From Chersky-267 sp963744115 (GTDB lineage Bacteria > Chloroflexota > Limnocylindria > Limnocylindrales > CSP1-4): 64,000 nt of DNA. The notes under the pieces were generated by a model. The model ran no database searches, was not told where the DNA came from, and was given only the letters and a program-made list of their open reading frames with translations. The DNA is taken from positions 1,550,001 to 1,614,000 of the forward strand of contig CAVUSI010000003.1 in the NCBI GenBank assembly GCA_963744115.1. The letters are read 5' to 3'. The translations under genes and the position numbers were made by a program. Positions 1-7,928 of this stretch are shown one piece after another (the stretch's first letter is position 1; each line of letters starts with the position of its first letter).

Positions 1-480
1 TGAGGCCGCCGCCCGGATCCGTGTCACGTCGATGGCGTAGCCGGCAGCGGCCCCGAGGCGGGGGATCGCCAGCAGCCGCGCCGCTCGCTGCTCGGTCAAG
101 ACGCGGTACATGGCATACGACGGGACGGGGACGATCGCCACCCCTCCGGCCGGAAGGAACGTCTTGGCGACGATGTCGAGGATCTCGTCGGCGCCGGCTC
201 CGACGAGGATCTCCTCGATCGGGACGCCGTACCGACGGGCGGCCGCCTCCGTCAGCCGGCGATAGTCCGAGGGCGGGTACTCGGACAGGCTCGTCTCGAA
301 TTCGCCGGAGGCGAGGATCCGGGCGGCGAGGTCGGGCGGGGTCGGACTCGTGTTCAGGTCGAACCGGACGACGCGATCGACCGGGATGCCGTATCGAGCG
401 GCGACCTGCTCGCTCGTCGCCTCCCAGCTGTAGCCGGTCGGTGCGACGGGATCGCTCATGGTGAAGGGCGTCGGGCTCAT
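1..480 (-). CDS. hisC: Histidinol-phosphate aminotransferase, N-terminal part (cut by window edge)
   Basis: PLP-dependent aminotransferase of histidine biosynthesis; converts imidazole acetol-phosphate plus glutamate to histidinol-phosphate. About 160 N-terminal residues are present and the frame runs off position 1 still open. The translation shows fold-type I features: FDLNTSPTPPD near residue 40, EYPPSDYRRL near 65, GAGADEILD near 90 and PVPSYAMYRVL near 115. The ATG at 478-480 overlaps the hisG stop as ATGA, so I chose it over the in-frame ATG at 457-459. The family also contains CobD-like enzymes, but the hisG neighbour favours HisC. The active-site lysine lies outside the window. Confidence 0.9.
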   Translation of the reverse strand, partial: MSPTPFTMSDPVAPTGYSWEATSEQVAARYGIPVDRVVRFDLNTSPTPPDLAARILASGEFETSLSEYPPSDYRRLTEAAARRYGVPIEEILVGAGADEILDIVAKTFLPAGGVAIVPVPSYAMYRVLTEQRAARLLAIPRLGAAAGYAIDVTRIRAAAS

Positions 481-1337
481 GCGACGATCTTCTCGATCGG
501 CAGGACGAGGATGCCCGAGGCCCCGGCCGCCTTGAGGCGGGGGAGGAGGCTCCAGACGGCGTCCGCATCGACCACCGCGTGGATCGCGATCATGCCCTGG
601 TGCGTGAGCGGGATCACCGACGGCGACTCGAGCCCGGGGAGCAGACCGCTCAGCTCGTCGAGCTTCGTCGCGGGGGCGTTCATCATCAGGTACTTCCGAC
701 CGCGTGCCGCGAGCACGGCGGAGAGCATCGTGTCGATCGCGCCGAGATCGATCTCCCGCTCGACCAGCGCGTCGGGGTTGGCGATGAGGATGGCCTGTGA
801 CGCAAGGACGTCGCCGATCGGCCGGAGGCCATTCATCTGGAGGGTCGAACCGGTCGACACGAGGTCCACGATCGCCTCGGCCAGGCCGAGCCGTGGAGCG
901 ACCTCCACCGCGCCCGAGATCGGGATGACGTCGACCGCGATGCCTCGCTCCGCGAAGTATCGCCGGGTCGTATTCGGGTGGGCCGTGGCCACGCGGTGCC
1001 CGGCGAGCCCTTCGACGGTCGCGATCGGGGAGTCGGTCGGGACGGCCGCCGCGAGACGGCAGCGACCGTAGCGGAGCTCGCGGACGATCGGCAGCCCCGA
1101 CCCGGTCTCCGAGAGCAGGTCGATGCCCGTGACGCCCAGGTCCGCCACGCCGTCGCCGACGAACTCGATGACGTCGTTCGTCCGCACGAACAGGATGTCC
1201 AGGTCGAAGTTCTGGACGCGCGCCACGAGGCTGCGATCGTGCTCCTCGAAGACCAGCCCGGCATCGTGGAGCAGTGCCAGCGTCGGCTCGACGAGCCGGC
1301 CCTTGTTCGGGACAGCCAGCCGCAGCCGCTCCCTCAT
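477..1337 (-). CDS. hisG: ATP phosphoribosyltransferase, long form
   Basis: First step of histidine biosynthesis: condenses ATP with PRPP. At 286 residues it is the long form. The N-terminal catalytic domain opens with LRLAVPNKGRL, and the PRPP-binding segment DLVSTGSTLQMNGL lies around residue 160. The last ~75 residues form the HisG_C regulatory domain (LTHQGMIAIHAVV), the part that senses histidine in long-form enzymes, so HisZ should not be needed. The start ATG overlaps the stop of the TrpR-like gene (ATGA) and its stop overlaps hisC, so the three genes form a translationally coupled operon. Confidence 0.97.
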   Translation of the reverse strand: MRERLRLAVPNKGRLVEPTLALLHDAGLVFEEHDRSLVARVQNFDLDILFVRTNDVIEFVGDGVADLGVTGIDLLSETGSGLPIVRELRYGRCRLAAAVPTDSPIATVEGLAGHRVATAHPNTTRRYFAERGIAVDVIPISGAVEVAPRLGLAEAIVDLVSTGSTLQMNGLRPIGDVLASQAILIANPDALVEREIDLGAIDTMLSAVLAARGRKYLMMNAPATKLDELSGLLPGLESPSVIPLTHQGMIAIHAVVDADAVWSLLPRLKAAGASGILVLPIEKIVA

Positions 1338-1672
1338 CGTTCGGTGCCCGCCGGGTACGGTTTCGTCCCGGCCTTGCTGCGCTCAGCCAGCCGGTCGAGC
1401 ATCCGGCGGTAGCCTCCCTCGCCGTGATACAGCCATGAGGCGATCCGCGTGATGGTCGCCGTGCTGGCGCCGGTCTCCCGCGAGATCTCCCCGTAGTGAA
1501 GGCCGGCATCGAGCAACCGGACGACAGCCCAGCGCTGGCTCATGTCGCGGAGCTCGCCGAGGGTGCACAGGTCGCGCAGGAAGTCAGCCGCCTCGTCGGC
1601 ATCGTCGAGGACGACGATCGCCTCGAGGAGCGCTCTCGTGTCATCGTTCAGCCAGGTGTTCTGGGTCGCCAT
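1334..1672 (-). CDS. TrpR-like transcriptional regulator (YerC/YecD family)
   Basis: Small all-helical DNA-binding protein of the TrpR/YerC superfamily, 112 residues from the chosen start. The core LRDLCTLGELRDMSQRW is followed by the helix-turn-helix SRETGASTATITRIASWL near the C-terminus, as in TrpR. ATG at 1670-1672 is preferred over an upstream ATG at 1712-1714, because a -10-like TACTAT on the minus strand (1718-1713) would start the RNA downstream of the latter and GGGAGA lies in between. It heads the yerC-hisG-hisC operon and faces hisA across a palindromic region, so it is probably the histidine-pathway repressor (inference from position). Confidence 0.9.
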   Translation of the reverse strand: MATQNTWLNDDTRALLEAIVVLDDADEAADFLRDLCTLGELRDMSQRWAVVRLLDAGLHYGEISRETGASTATITRIASWLYHGEGGYRRMLDRLAERSKAGTKPYPAGTER

Positions 1673-1704
1673 CGTCGTTCCCGATCTCCCGTCCGTTCCC
1701 GCGC

Positions 1705-1738
1705 CTACTAGCATAGTAGCGTGCTAAAACGCTACAAT
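1705..1738. promoter_or_regulatory. Divergent promoter/operator between the TrpR-like gene and hisA
   Basis: Two overlapping perfect inverted repeats: CTACTA-gca-TAGTAG at 1705-1719 and GTAGCGT-gctaaa-ACGCTAC at 1716-1735. The hisA -10 (TACAAT, 1733-1738) overlaps the right arm of the second, and the minus-strand -10 TACTAT (1718-1713) lies in the first. A regulator bound here would block both promoters. The ACTAG core recalls TrpR-family operators. That the TrpR-like product of the adjacent gene binds here is inference. Confidence 0.75.
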
Positions 1739-1744
1739 AGCAGC

Positions 1745-2504
1745 ATGACACCCGTCAAGCCGTTCGCGCTCCTTCCGGCGATCGACCTCCGTGGTGGGCG
1801 GGTCGTTCGTCTCCGACAGGGTGATTTCGATCGCGAGACGATCTACGGCGATGCGCCCGTCGACGTCGCGATCCGGTTCGCCGAACTGGGCGCGAGGTGG
1901 CTTCATGTCGTCGACCTCGATGGCGCTCGCGTGGGCTCGCCACAGCAGGCCGTCGTCATCGCGGCCATCGTCGAGGCCGTCGGGGGACCGGTTGGACGTC
2001 CAGGTCGGCGGCGGGCTGCGCGACGAGACGAGCGTCGCGTCCGTCCTGGCGACGGGGGCGGCTCGAGCGGTCGTCGGCACCGCGGCGATCGACGATCCGC
2101 GGTTCGCCGGGCGACTCGTCGGGCGTCACGGGGTGGAGAGGATCGCCGTTGCGCTCGATGTCCGCGACGGCGACGCGATCGGCTCGGGCTGGCGGGCCGG
2201 CGCGCGCGGCGTCCCCGTCGTCGATGCGGCGACTCGCATCACGGAGCAGGGGGTGGCTACGCTCGTCGTCACCGCGATCGAGCGCGACGGCCTCCTCGGC
2301 GGGCCGGACCTCGACCTGCTCGGTCGACTGGTCGCCCTCGAGGCGGCGGACATCGTCGCGTCGGGCGGGATCGGCTCGACGGCGGACGTGCTCGCTGCCA
2401 GAGACGCCGGCTGTGCCGGTGCGATCGTGGGACGCGCGCTCTACGAGGGCCGCCTCGATCTCCGCGAGACCCTCACGACGCTGCGCACGGAAGCGACGAC
2501 CTAG
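1745..2504 (+). CDS. hisA: ProFAR isomerase HisA, interrupted by a +1 frameshift
   Basis: Phosphoribosylformimino-5-aminoimidazole carboxamide ribotide isomerase, a TIM-barrel enzyme of histidine biosynthesis. The first ~80 codons carry LLPAIDLRGGRVVRL with the catalytic Asp. The rest continues one frame on with LDVQVGGGLRDE, ALDVRDG and a C-terminal SGGIGS phosphate loop. The break lies at the five-G run 1982-1986; removing one G restores EAVGDRLDVQVGGG, exactly what the family has. Total length (~252 residues) is then normal, so a sequencing insertion is more likely than a pseudogene. The ATG is 6 nt after a -10 (TACAAT), implying a leaderless mRNA. Confidence 0.9.
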
Positions 2505-2506
2505 GC

Positions 2507-4612
2507 TCAGTGCCCCCCGGCCACGTGGACGCCCGCGGCCTCGAGCTCCTTGCGGTGGGCGGCGATGACCTTTTCGGCGACGTGCGCCGGGACCTCGTCG
2601 TAGTGGTCCACCTCGGCGTGGAAGGTCCCGCGCCCGTGGGTCAGGGATCGGAGCTCGATCGCGTAGGTGAACAGCTCGGCCTGCGGGACGTGGGCCGAGA
2701 CGATCTGCATCCCGTCACCGGCCGTGTCCATCCCGAGGACCCGTCCACGCCGGGTGTTGAGGTCGCGGTTGACGTCGCCCATGTACTGCTCCGGGACCGA
2801 GACCCGAACGGTCATGATCGGCTCGAGGAGCGCCGGCTTGCAGTCCATGACGCCCTTCTTGAGGGCCATGGAGGCGGCGATCTTGAACGACAGCTCGTTC
2901 GAGTCGACGGTGTGGAACGAACCGTCGTAGAGCGTCGCCCGGAAGTCGTTGAGCGGATATCCGGCGAGCACGCCCTCGGCCGCAGCCTCGCGGATCCCCT
3001 TCTCGACGCCGGGGAAGAAGCCCTTCGGTACCGACCCGCCGACGACGCGCTCGGCGAAGATCAACCCACCGCCCGGATTCGGTTCGAGCTCGATCCAGAC
3101 GTGACCGAACATCCCGTGCCCGCCGGTCTGCTTCTTGTACTTGCCCTCGACCTGGGCCTTGCCGCGGATCGTCTCCCGGTACGGCACGCGTGGCGTCCTC
3201 GTCACGATCGCCGCACCGAACTTGCGCTTCAGCCGCTCGGCGATCACCGCGATGTGCGCCTCGCCGAGCGCGACCAGGAGCTGTTCGCCGGTCGCCGACC
3301 GCTCGACCCGAGCGGACGGTTCCTCCTCCAGCATCCGCTGCAGCGCGGCGCCCATCTTGTCGAGGTCCGCCTTGGTCTGCGGCTCGATGGCGACCGGCAG
3401 GGTCGGCTCGGGGAAGTCCATCGCCGGCAGCACGAGCGGACGGTCCTTGGATGTCAGCGTGTCGCCCGTCTCGGTCACCGTCAGCTTGGCGACGGCGCCG
3501 ATCTGACCCGCCTTGAGGTCACCGGTCGGCTCCTGGTCCTTGCCGTGGAGCAGCAGCAGCTGGCCGATCCGCTCGTCCTCGTCCCGATTCGCGTTCCAGG
3601 CGTGACCCTGCCCGTGGAGCGTCCCCGAGTAGACCCGCAGGTAGGTCAACCGCCCGACGTACGGATCCGCCGCCGTCTTGAACACCCGGACGAGGAGCGG
3701 TCCGTCGGGATCGGGCTCGACCCGGATCTCGTCGCCCGACTTCGGCTCGCTCGCCACCGTCGGCGGCTCGTCGGCGGGAGACGGCAGGTAGCGGATGAAC
3801 GCGTCGAGCAGTCCGCGGAGACCGATGCCCTTGGTCGCGCTCCCGACCAGGACCGGAGCCAGGACGGATTCCTTGACCCCCTTGCGCAGGCACGCCTCGA
3901 GCTCCGGGTCGCTGATCTCCTCGCCTTCGAGATACTTGGCGAGGACGGTGTCGTCCGCCTCCGCAGCCGCCTCGAGAAGCTGGTCCCGGCGTCGGCTCAC
4001 CTCGGCATCCATGTCCGACGGGATCGGGATCTCGACCTCCTGCCGGCCGTCCCATTGCCAGGCGCGCCGATGGACCAGGTCGACATAGCCGCTGAACGAC
4101 TCGGCCGCCCCGATGGCCAATTGCAGCGGCGCGACCTTCGGCCCGAAGGAGGTGCGCAAGGCATCGAGGGCCGAGGTCGGGTCGGCGTTCTCGCGGTCGC
4201 ACTTGTTGATGAAGAAGCACGCCGCCCGGCCCCACGAGCGCGCCTGGGCGACCGCCGCCTCGAGGCCCGCCTCGACCCCACCCGACGCATCCACGACGAG
4301 GAGGGCACCGTCGCAGGCGCCCATCGCCGACACCACCTCGGCGACGAAGTCGGGATAGCCGGGCGTGTCCACCATCGTGACGATCGTCCCGTCGTCGTCG
4401 AACGTCGCCACAGCCGCGCTGAGCGACTCCTTGCGCCGATGCTCCTCCGGCTCGTAGTCGAGGGCCGCCGTCCCGTCGTCGACCTTGCCCAGGCGGGCGA
4501 TCGCGCCGGTCTTGAACAGCAGGTTCTCGGCCAGGGTCGTCTTGCCCGAGCCGGAATGGCCGGCCAGGACGACGCTCCGGAGGTGGGCCAGATCAACGCT
4601 CTTCGTCGTCAT
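2507..4612 (-). CDS. Elongation factor G-like GTPase (EF-G2/FusA2 type)
   Basis: Translational GTPase of 701 residues with the full EF-G domain order. The G domain has P-loop GHSGSGKTTL (~18-27), G3 DTPGYPDF (~83) and G4 NKCDRE (~137). Domain II, domain IV (HGMFGHVWIELEP) and domain V (TRRGRVLGMD) follow. Canonical EF-G has HIDAGKTT in the P-loop; the HSGSGKTT variant marks the paralogous EF-G-like group, whose role (ribosome recycling, stress or antibiotic tolerance) is not settled. It is not next to rpsL/rpsG/tuf, again as expected of the paralogue. It ends 2 nt from the hisA stop, convergently. Confidence 0.92.
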   Translation of the reverse strand: MTTKSVDLAHLRSVVLAGHSGSGKTTLAENLLFKTGAIARLGKVDDGTAALDYEPEEHRRKESLSAAVATFDDDGTIVTMVDTPGYPDFVAEVVSAMGACDGALLVVDASGGVEAGLEAAVAQARSWGRAACFFINKCDRENADPTSALDALRTSFGPKVAPLQLAIGAAESFSGYVDLVHRRAWQWDGRQEVEIPIPSDMDAEVSRRRDQLLEAAAEADDTVLAKYLEGEEISDPELEACLRKGVKESVLAPVLVGSATKGIGLRGLLDAFIRYLPSPADEPPTVASEPKSGDEIRVEPDPDGPLLVRVFKTAADPYVGRLTYLRVYSGTLHGQGHAWNANRDEDERIGQLLLLHGKDQEPTGDLKAGQIGAVAKLTVTETGDTLTSKDRPLVLPAMDFPEPTLPVAIEPQTKADLDKMGAALQRMLEEEPSARVERSATGEQLLVALGEAHIAVIAERLKRKFGAAIVTRTPRVPYRETIRGKAQVEGKYKKQTGGHGMFGHVWIELEPNPGGGLIFAERVVGGSVPKGFFPGVEKGIREAAAEGVLAGYPLNDFRATLYDGSFHTVDSNELSFKIAASMALKKGVMDCKPALLEPIMTVRVSVPEQYMGDVNRDLNTRRGRVLGMDTAGDGMQIVSAHVPQAELFTYAIELRSLTHGRGTFHAEVDHYDEVPAHVAEKVIAAHRKELEAAGVHVAGGH

Positions 4613-4720
4613 GCAGCGGGTCCTCTCGTGATGCGATCGACGGACGCTGGACCGAGGGCGGCGGGGCCGCGACGCGCCCGATCGAGAGGGGCCAGCGGCA
4701 GTCCGGCCATCATAGTCCGC

Positions 4721-4726
4721 TATACT
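4721..4726 (+). promoter_or_regulatory. -10 element of yebC-ruvCA operon
   Basis: TATACT, five of six matches to TATAAT, ends 8 nt before the yebC ATG. Transcription should begin at or next to the start codon, leaving no room for a ribosome binding site. No clear -35 element is seen. Confidence 0.6.
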
Positions 4727-4734
4727 CCGCCGCG

Positions 4735-5478
4735 ATGTCAGGTCACTCCAAATGGTCCACGATCAAGCGCCAGAAGGGCGCCAACGACGCCAAGCGCGGC
4801 GCCCTCTTCACCAAGGTCGCACGGGAGATCTCGGTCGCTGCTCGACAAGGCGGCGGTGACCCCGACGCGAACTACCGGTTGCGACTGGCGATCGAGAAGG
4901 CCCGCTCGGTCAACATGCCGGCCGAGAACATCAAGCGCACGATCGACAAGGCGACCGGCGGCGGCGACGGCGAGCAGTTCGAGGAGATCGTCTACGAGGG
5001 GTACGGCCCCGGCGGGGTCGCCATCCTGGTCGAGGCGGCCACCGACAACCGCAATCGGACGGCCGCCGAGGTCCGCTCGATCTTCTCCAAGGCCGGCGGT
5101 CAGCTGGCCGGGTCCGGCGCGGTCGCCTGGCAGTTCGAACCCAAGGGTCTGATCACGGCGACCGGCGACGACGCCGACTCGATCGCGCTGTCCGCGATCG
5201 ACGCCGGGGCGAGTGACGTCGACACGACGGCCGACCCGATCGAGATCTACACCGAGCCGGCGGACCTCGAGGCCGTGCGCAGGGCGCTCGAGGCGGCGGG
5301 CGTCGAGGTCGACCAGGCCGAGTCGGCGATGATCGCCAAGCAGACCGTCGAGCTCGATGTCGCCAGGGCGCGCCAGGCGCTCCGGCTGGTCGAGCTGCTC
5401 GAGGATCTCGAGGACGTCCAGCGGGTCACGGCCAACTTCGACATCCCCGAGGAAGTCTTCGCCGAAGTCGCGGGATGA
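4735..5478 (+). CDS. yebC: YebC/PmpR family protein
   Basis: Cytoplasmic YebC-family protein of 247 residues (normal ~240-250). It opens with MSGHSKWSTIKRQKG, the family signature, followed by EISVAARQGGGDP and the GGxxGxxGAV-type segment GGQLAGSGAVAWQF near residue 125. Members have been described as transcriptional regulators and, more recently, as translation factors for proline-rich sequences. It heads a yebC-ruvC-ruvA operon, and its stop overlaps the ruvC start (ATGA). The order yebC-ruvCAB is widely conserved. Confidence 0.97.
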   Translation: MSGHSKWSTIKRQKGANDAKRGALFTKVAREISVAARQGGGDPDANYRLRLAIEKARSVNMPAENIKRTIDKATGGGDGEQFEEIVYEGYGPGGVAILVEAATDNRNRTAAEVRSIFSKAGGQLAGSGAVAWQFEPKGLITATGDDADSIALSAIDAGASDVDTTADPIEIYTEPADLEAVRRALEAAGVEVDQAESAMIAKQTVELDVARARQALRLVELLEDLEDVQRVTANFDIPEEVFAEVAG

Positions 5479-6092
5479 TCGTCCTCGGGATCGACCCCGG
5501 GACCGCCGCGCTCGGATATGGCGTCGTCGAGCGCGACGGCGCGACGCTCCGGTCCCTCGACGTCGGGTGCATCGTGACCTCGGCCGACCTCCCGCTCGGC
5601 CAGCGGCTGCGGATCATCCACGACGCGGTCAGCGAGCTCATCGCGACCCACCGGCCGGACCTGGTCGGGGTCGAGCGGCTGTTCTTCAGCAAGAACGTCC
5701 AGACGGCGTTCGCCGTCGGGCAGGCGCGCGGCGTCGTCATCCTGGCCGCCGCCCAGCACGATGTCGACGTCCGGGAGGCGACCCCGAACGAGGTCAAGAG
5801 CGCGGTCGCCGGGTACGGTGCAGCGGACAAGACCCAGGTCGGACGGATGGTCGCCACGATCCTCGGGCTGCCGACGGTGCCGACGCCGGACGATGCGGCG
5901 GACGCCCTGGCCGTCGCGATCTGCATCGCGAACAGCGAACGGGTCGGCGGGCCGGAGGGCGCCGCCATCCTGGACCGCTCGGCGATCGCGCCGATCGCTC
6001 GCGGTGAGAGCGCCTACGACCGCGCCGTGCGGGAGGCCGTCGCCCGGGAGCGCGCCGAGCGGACCGGCGCGGGCGGAAAGCCGGGTCGATGA
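5475..6092 (+). CDS. ruvC: Holliday junction resolvase RuvC
   Basis: Endonuclease that resolves Holliday junctions with RuvAB. 205 residues, slightly longer than E. coli RuvC because of a basic C-terminal tail. The acidic catalytic residues are visible: Asp in MIVLGIDPGTAALG (~7), Glu in GVERLFFSKN (~67) and the Asp pair in DDAADALAVAI (~139-142). It overlaps yebC and ruvA by 4 nt each. Confidence 0.97.
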   Translation: MIVLGIDPGTAALGYGVVERDGATLRSLDVGCIVTSADLPLGQRLRIIHDAVSELIATHRPDLVGVERLFFSKNVQTAFAVGQARGVVILAAAQHDVDVREATPNEVKSAVAGYGAADKTQVGRMVATILGLPTVPTPDDAADALAVAICIANSERVGGPEGAAILDRSAIAPIARGESAYDRAVREAVARERAERTGAGGKPGR

Positions 6093-6685
6093 TCGCCTCG
6101 GTCGAAGGCACGGTCGGTGCCGTCGCGGCCGATTCGCTCGTCCTCGAGGTCGGGGGGATCGGCTATCGGGTGTTCGCCGCTCCTGCCGTGCTGTCGGTCG
6201 CTCGACCCGGGACCACCCTCAAGCTCCACACCCACCACCTGGTCCGAGAGGACCAGCAAGCCTTGTACGGCTTCCGGACGGCGGATGAGCTCGGGTTCTT
6301 CGAGCTCCTCCTGACCGTGACCGGCGTGGGGCCCAAGGTCGCGCTGGCGATCGTCGGGAGTCGCCCGGTCGCGGACCTCCAGTTGGCGATCATCGAGCAG
6401 GACCAGGCGATGCTCGTCAGCATCCCTGGGATCGGCAAGAAGCTGGCCGAGCGGATCATCTTCGAGCTCAAGGAGAAGGTCGCCGCCGCCGGCGTCGCCG
6501 CAAGGTCCGCGGGCGGGATCGACGGGGCCGGGGAGGGCGAGGTCGTCGCCGCCCTCCAGGCGCTCGGCTATTCGCTCGCCGAGGCGCGCGACGCCTCGCG
6601 TGCGGCGCTCGCCGAGCCCGGTGCCGGCGAGGCCAGCCTCGAGGAGCGGGTCAAGGCCGCGCTCCGGACGCTCCTCCGGGATTGA
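6089..6685 (+). CDS. ruvA: Holliday junction branch migration protein RuvA
   Basis: Tetrameric Holliday-junction-binding subunit that recruits the RuvB motor. 198 residues. It has the N-terminal OB fold (MIASVEGTVG), the helix-hairpin-helix pair (TGVGPKVALAI and IPGIGKKLAERI around residues 75 and 112), an acidic linker and the C-terminal RuvB-binding domain (EVVAALQALGYSLAEA). Coupled to ruvC by ATGA overlap. ruvB is not adjacent: two redox genes intervene. Confidence 0.97.
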   Translation: MIASVEGTVGAVAADSLVLEVGGIGYRVFAAPAVLSVARPGTTLKLHTHHLVREDQQALYGFRTADELGFFELLLTVTGVGPKVALAIVGSRPVADLQLAIIEQDQAMLVSIPGIGKKLAERIIFELKEKVAAAGVAARSAGGIDGAGEGEVVAALQALGYSLAEARDASRAALAEPGAGEASLEERVKAALRTLLRD

Positions 6686-6740
6686 CCGCCGAGGGGACCT
6701 CGCGCCCAGGCCGACCGGTACCCCTGGGTCGCAGCCGCTT

Positions 6741-6759
6741 GATAGGTCGGACCTATCGT
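6741..6759 (+). promoter_or_regulatory. Palindromic operator overlapping -10 of the thioredoxin/DsbD-like operon
   Basis: GATAGGTC-g-GACCTATC at 6741-6757 is a perfect inverted repeat with 8-bp arms. The -10 TATCGT (6754-6759) overlaps its right arm, 6 nt before the ATG at 6766. A dimeric regulator bound here would occlude RNA polymerase. The regulator is not in the window. Confidence 0.6.
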
Positions 6760-6765
6760 GGACGG

Positions 6766-7309
6766 ATGCACGCACGGTTCGGTCGCATCATCGCGATGTC
6801 GCTCCTGGCGACCCTGGCCGCCTGCACCGGGGCGAGCGGCAGCCCCGCCGAGCCAACGGCCCGAGACGGCCACGGTCACCCCGGCGCCGACCTCCACGTC
6901 CGTCGCCGGGCCGGCGTCGTCCTTCCTCTACGACCCGACGGCGGACGCGCGGGCCGACATCGCGGACGCGCTCGCTCGCTCGAAGGCCGACGGCCTGCCC
7001 GTCCTGCTCGACTTCGGAGCCGATTGGTGTCCGGACTGTCACGTCCTGTCGGCCTACCTCGACTCGCCGGAGGGACGGGCCAAGATCGGCGACCGCGCCC
7101 ACATCGTCCGCATCGACGTGGGGAACTGGGATCGCAACCTCGATGTCGCAAGGGACTACGACAATGTCATCGAGAAGGGGATCCCGGCCGTGGTCGTCGT
7201 CAACGCTGACGGCTCGGTCGCCGGCACGTCCGCCGACGGTGCCCTCGCCAACGCCCGGACGATGTCGATGAGCCAGGTCCTGGACTACCTCGGCCGGTGG
7301 GTCCACTGA
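6766..7309 (+). CDS. Thioredoxin-like lipoprotein, interrupted by a +1 frameshift
   Basis: Predicted membrane-anchored extracytoplasmic thioredoxin. The first frame gives a lipoprotein signal peptide with lipobox LAAC at ~residue 20. After a Pro/Thr/Ala linker, the frame one base on carries the thioredoxin fold with LLDFGADWCPDCHVL (CPDC active site) and the cis-Pro segment KGIPAVVVV. Removing one C from the CCC at 6860-6862 joins them as AEPTAETATVTPAP. A single-base insertion error is therefore likely. Its stop lies inside the next gene, whose product resembles the DsbD N-terminal domain. The pair may reduce disulfides or cytochrome c apoproteins outside the membrane (inference). Confidence 0.8.
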
Positions 7310-7851
7310 CCCGCCGACCCGTCGCGGTGGCGATCGTCGGGGTCGCTGTCGCCGTCGTCGTCACGAGCGCCGTGACGGCCGTCCTCCTCCGGACGGACGG
7401 CGATCGGACCGGCGCGACGCAGGTCGACTTCCCGGTCAATCGAGTGCACCTGTCGGCCTCGGCCCGAGCCACCGGCGCGACCGACGCCGAGGTCGAGGTC
7501 ACCTTCAGCCCGACCGTCCCGGGTGGCCACCTCTACGGGTCGACGATGCCGCGAACGGGCATCGATGGCGCCGGTCGGCCGACCCTGGTCGAGCTCGCGT
7601 CTGGTGCGTGGTCGGTCGCCGGTCCAGCGGTCGAGTCCGTCCCGGCCCACGAGCAGGTCCTCCCGGGGTTCAGCGCCCCGTTCCCGCTCTACCCCGACGG
7701 CCCGGTGACCCTCCGCCTCCCGATCCACCGGACGTCGGCCGACGGGGGTCCGTCGGCCCGCGTGATCGTCACCTTCATGGTCTGTACATCGAGCGGGGTC
7801 TGCTTTCCACCGGTCGAGCGAGCCGTGGTCGATATCCCGGTCCGGGGCTAG
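7297..7851 (+). CDS. DsbD N-terminal-domain-like membrane-anchored protein
   Basis: 184 residues: a short N-terminal membrane anchor (VAVAIVGVAVAVVVTSAVTA, ~9-28) followed by an immunoglobulin-like domain resembling the periplasmic alpha domain of DsbD. The C-terminal segment VTFMVCTSSGVCFPP holds two cysteines placed like the DsbD-alpha pair. The GTG start overlaps the end of the thioredoxin gene by 13 nt. The usual DsbD transmembrane and gamma domains are missing; a separate CcdA-like protein could supply them elsewhere. Function beyond thiol transfer is not known. Confidence 0.7.
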   Translation: MGPLTRRPVAVAIVGVAVAVVVTSAVTAVLLRTDGDRTGATQVDFPVNRVHLSASARATGATDAEVEVTFSPTVPGGHLYGSTMPRTGIDGAGRPTLVELASGAWSVAGPAVESVPAHEQVLPGFSAPFPLYPDGPVTLRLPIHRTSADGGPSARVIVTFMVCTSSGVCFPPVERAVVDIPVRG

Positions 7852-7914
7852 GCGGGAGCCGCCGCGGTCCCGGTGACGTTGTAGAACAGGCGTGCGAAAT
7901 CGCCTTCGGTCGTG

Positions 7915-7920
7915 GTAGCA
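7915..7920 (+). promoter_or_regulatory. -10 element of ruvB
   Basis: TAGCAT ends 8 nt before the ruvB ATG, which has no ribosome binding site. It suggests that ruvB has its own leaderless promoter, separate from the redox pair upstream. Confidence 0.45.
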
Positions 7921-7928
7921 TCCGCTCG

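Noticed and set aside
1721..5152. Very long plus-strand open frame (1143 codons) crossing the EF-G-like gene
   Set aside because: Apart from its first ~80 codons (hisA), it is the antisense shadow of the EF-G-like gene; high GC makes stops rare in this frame.
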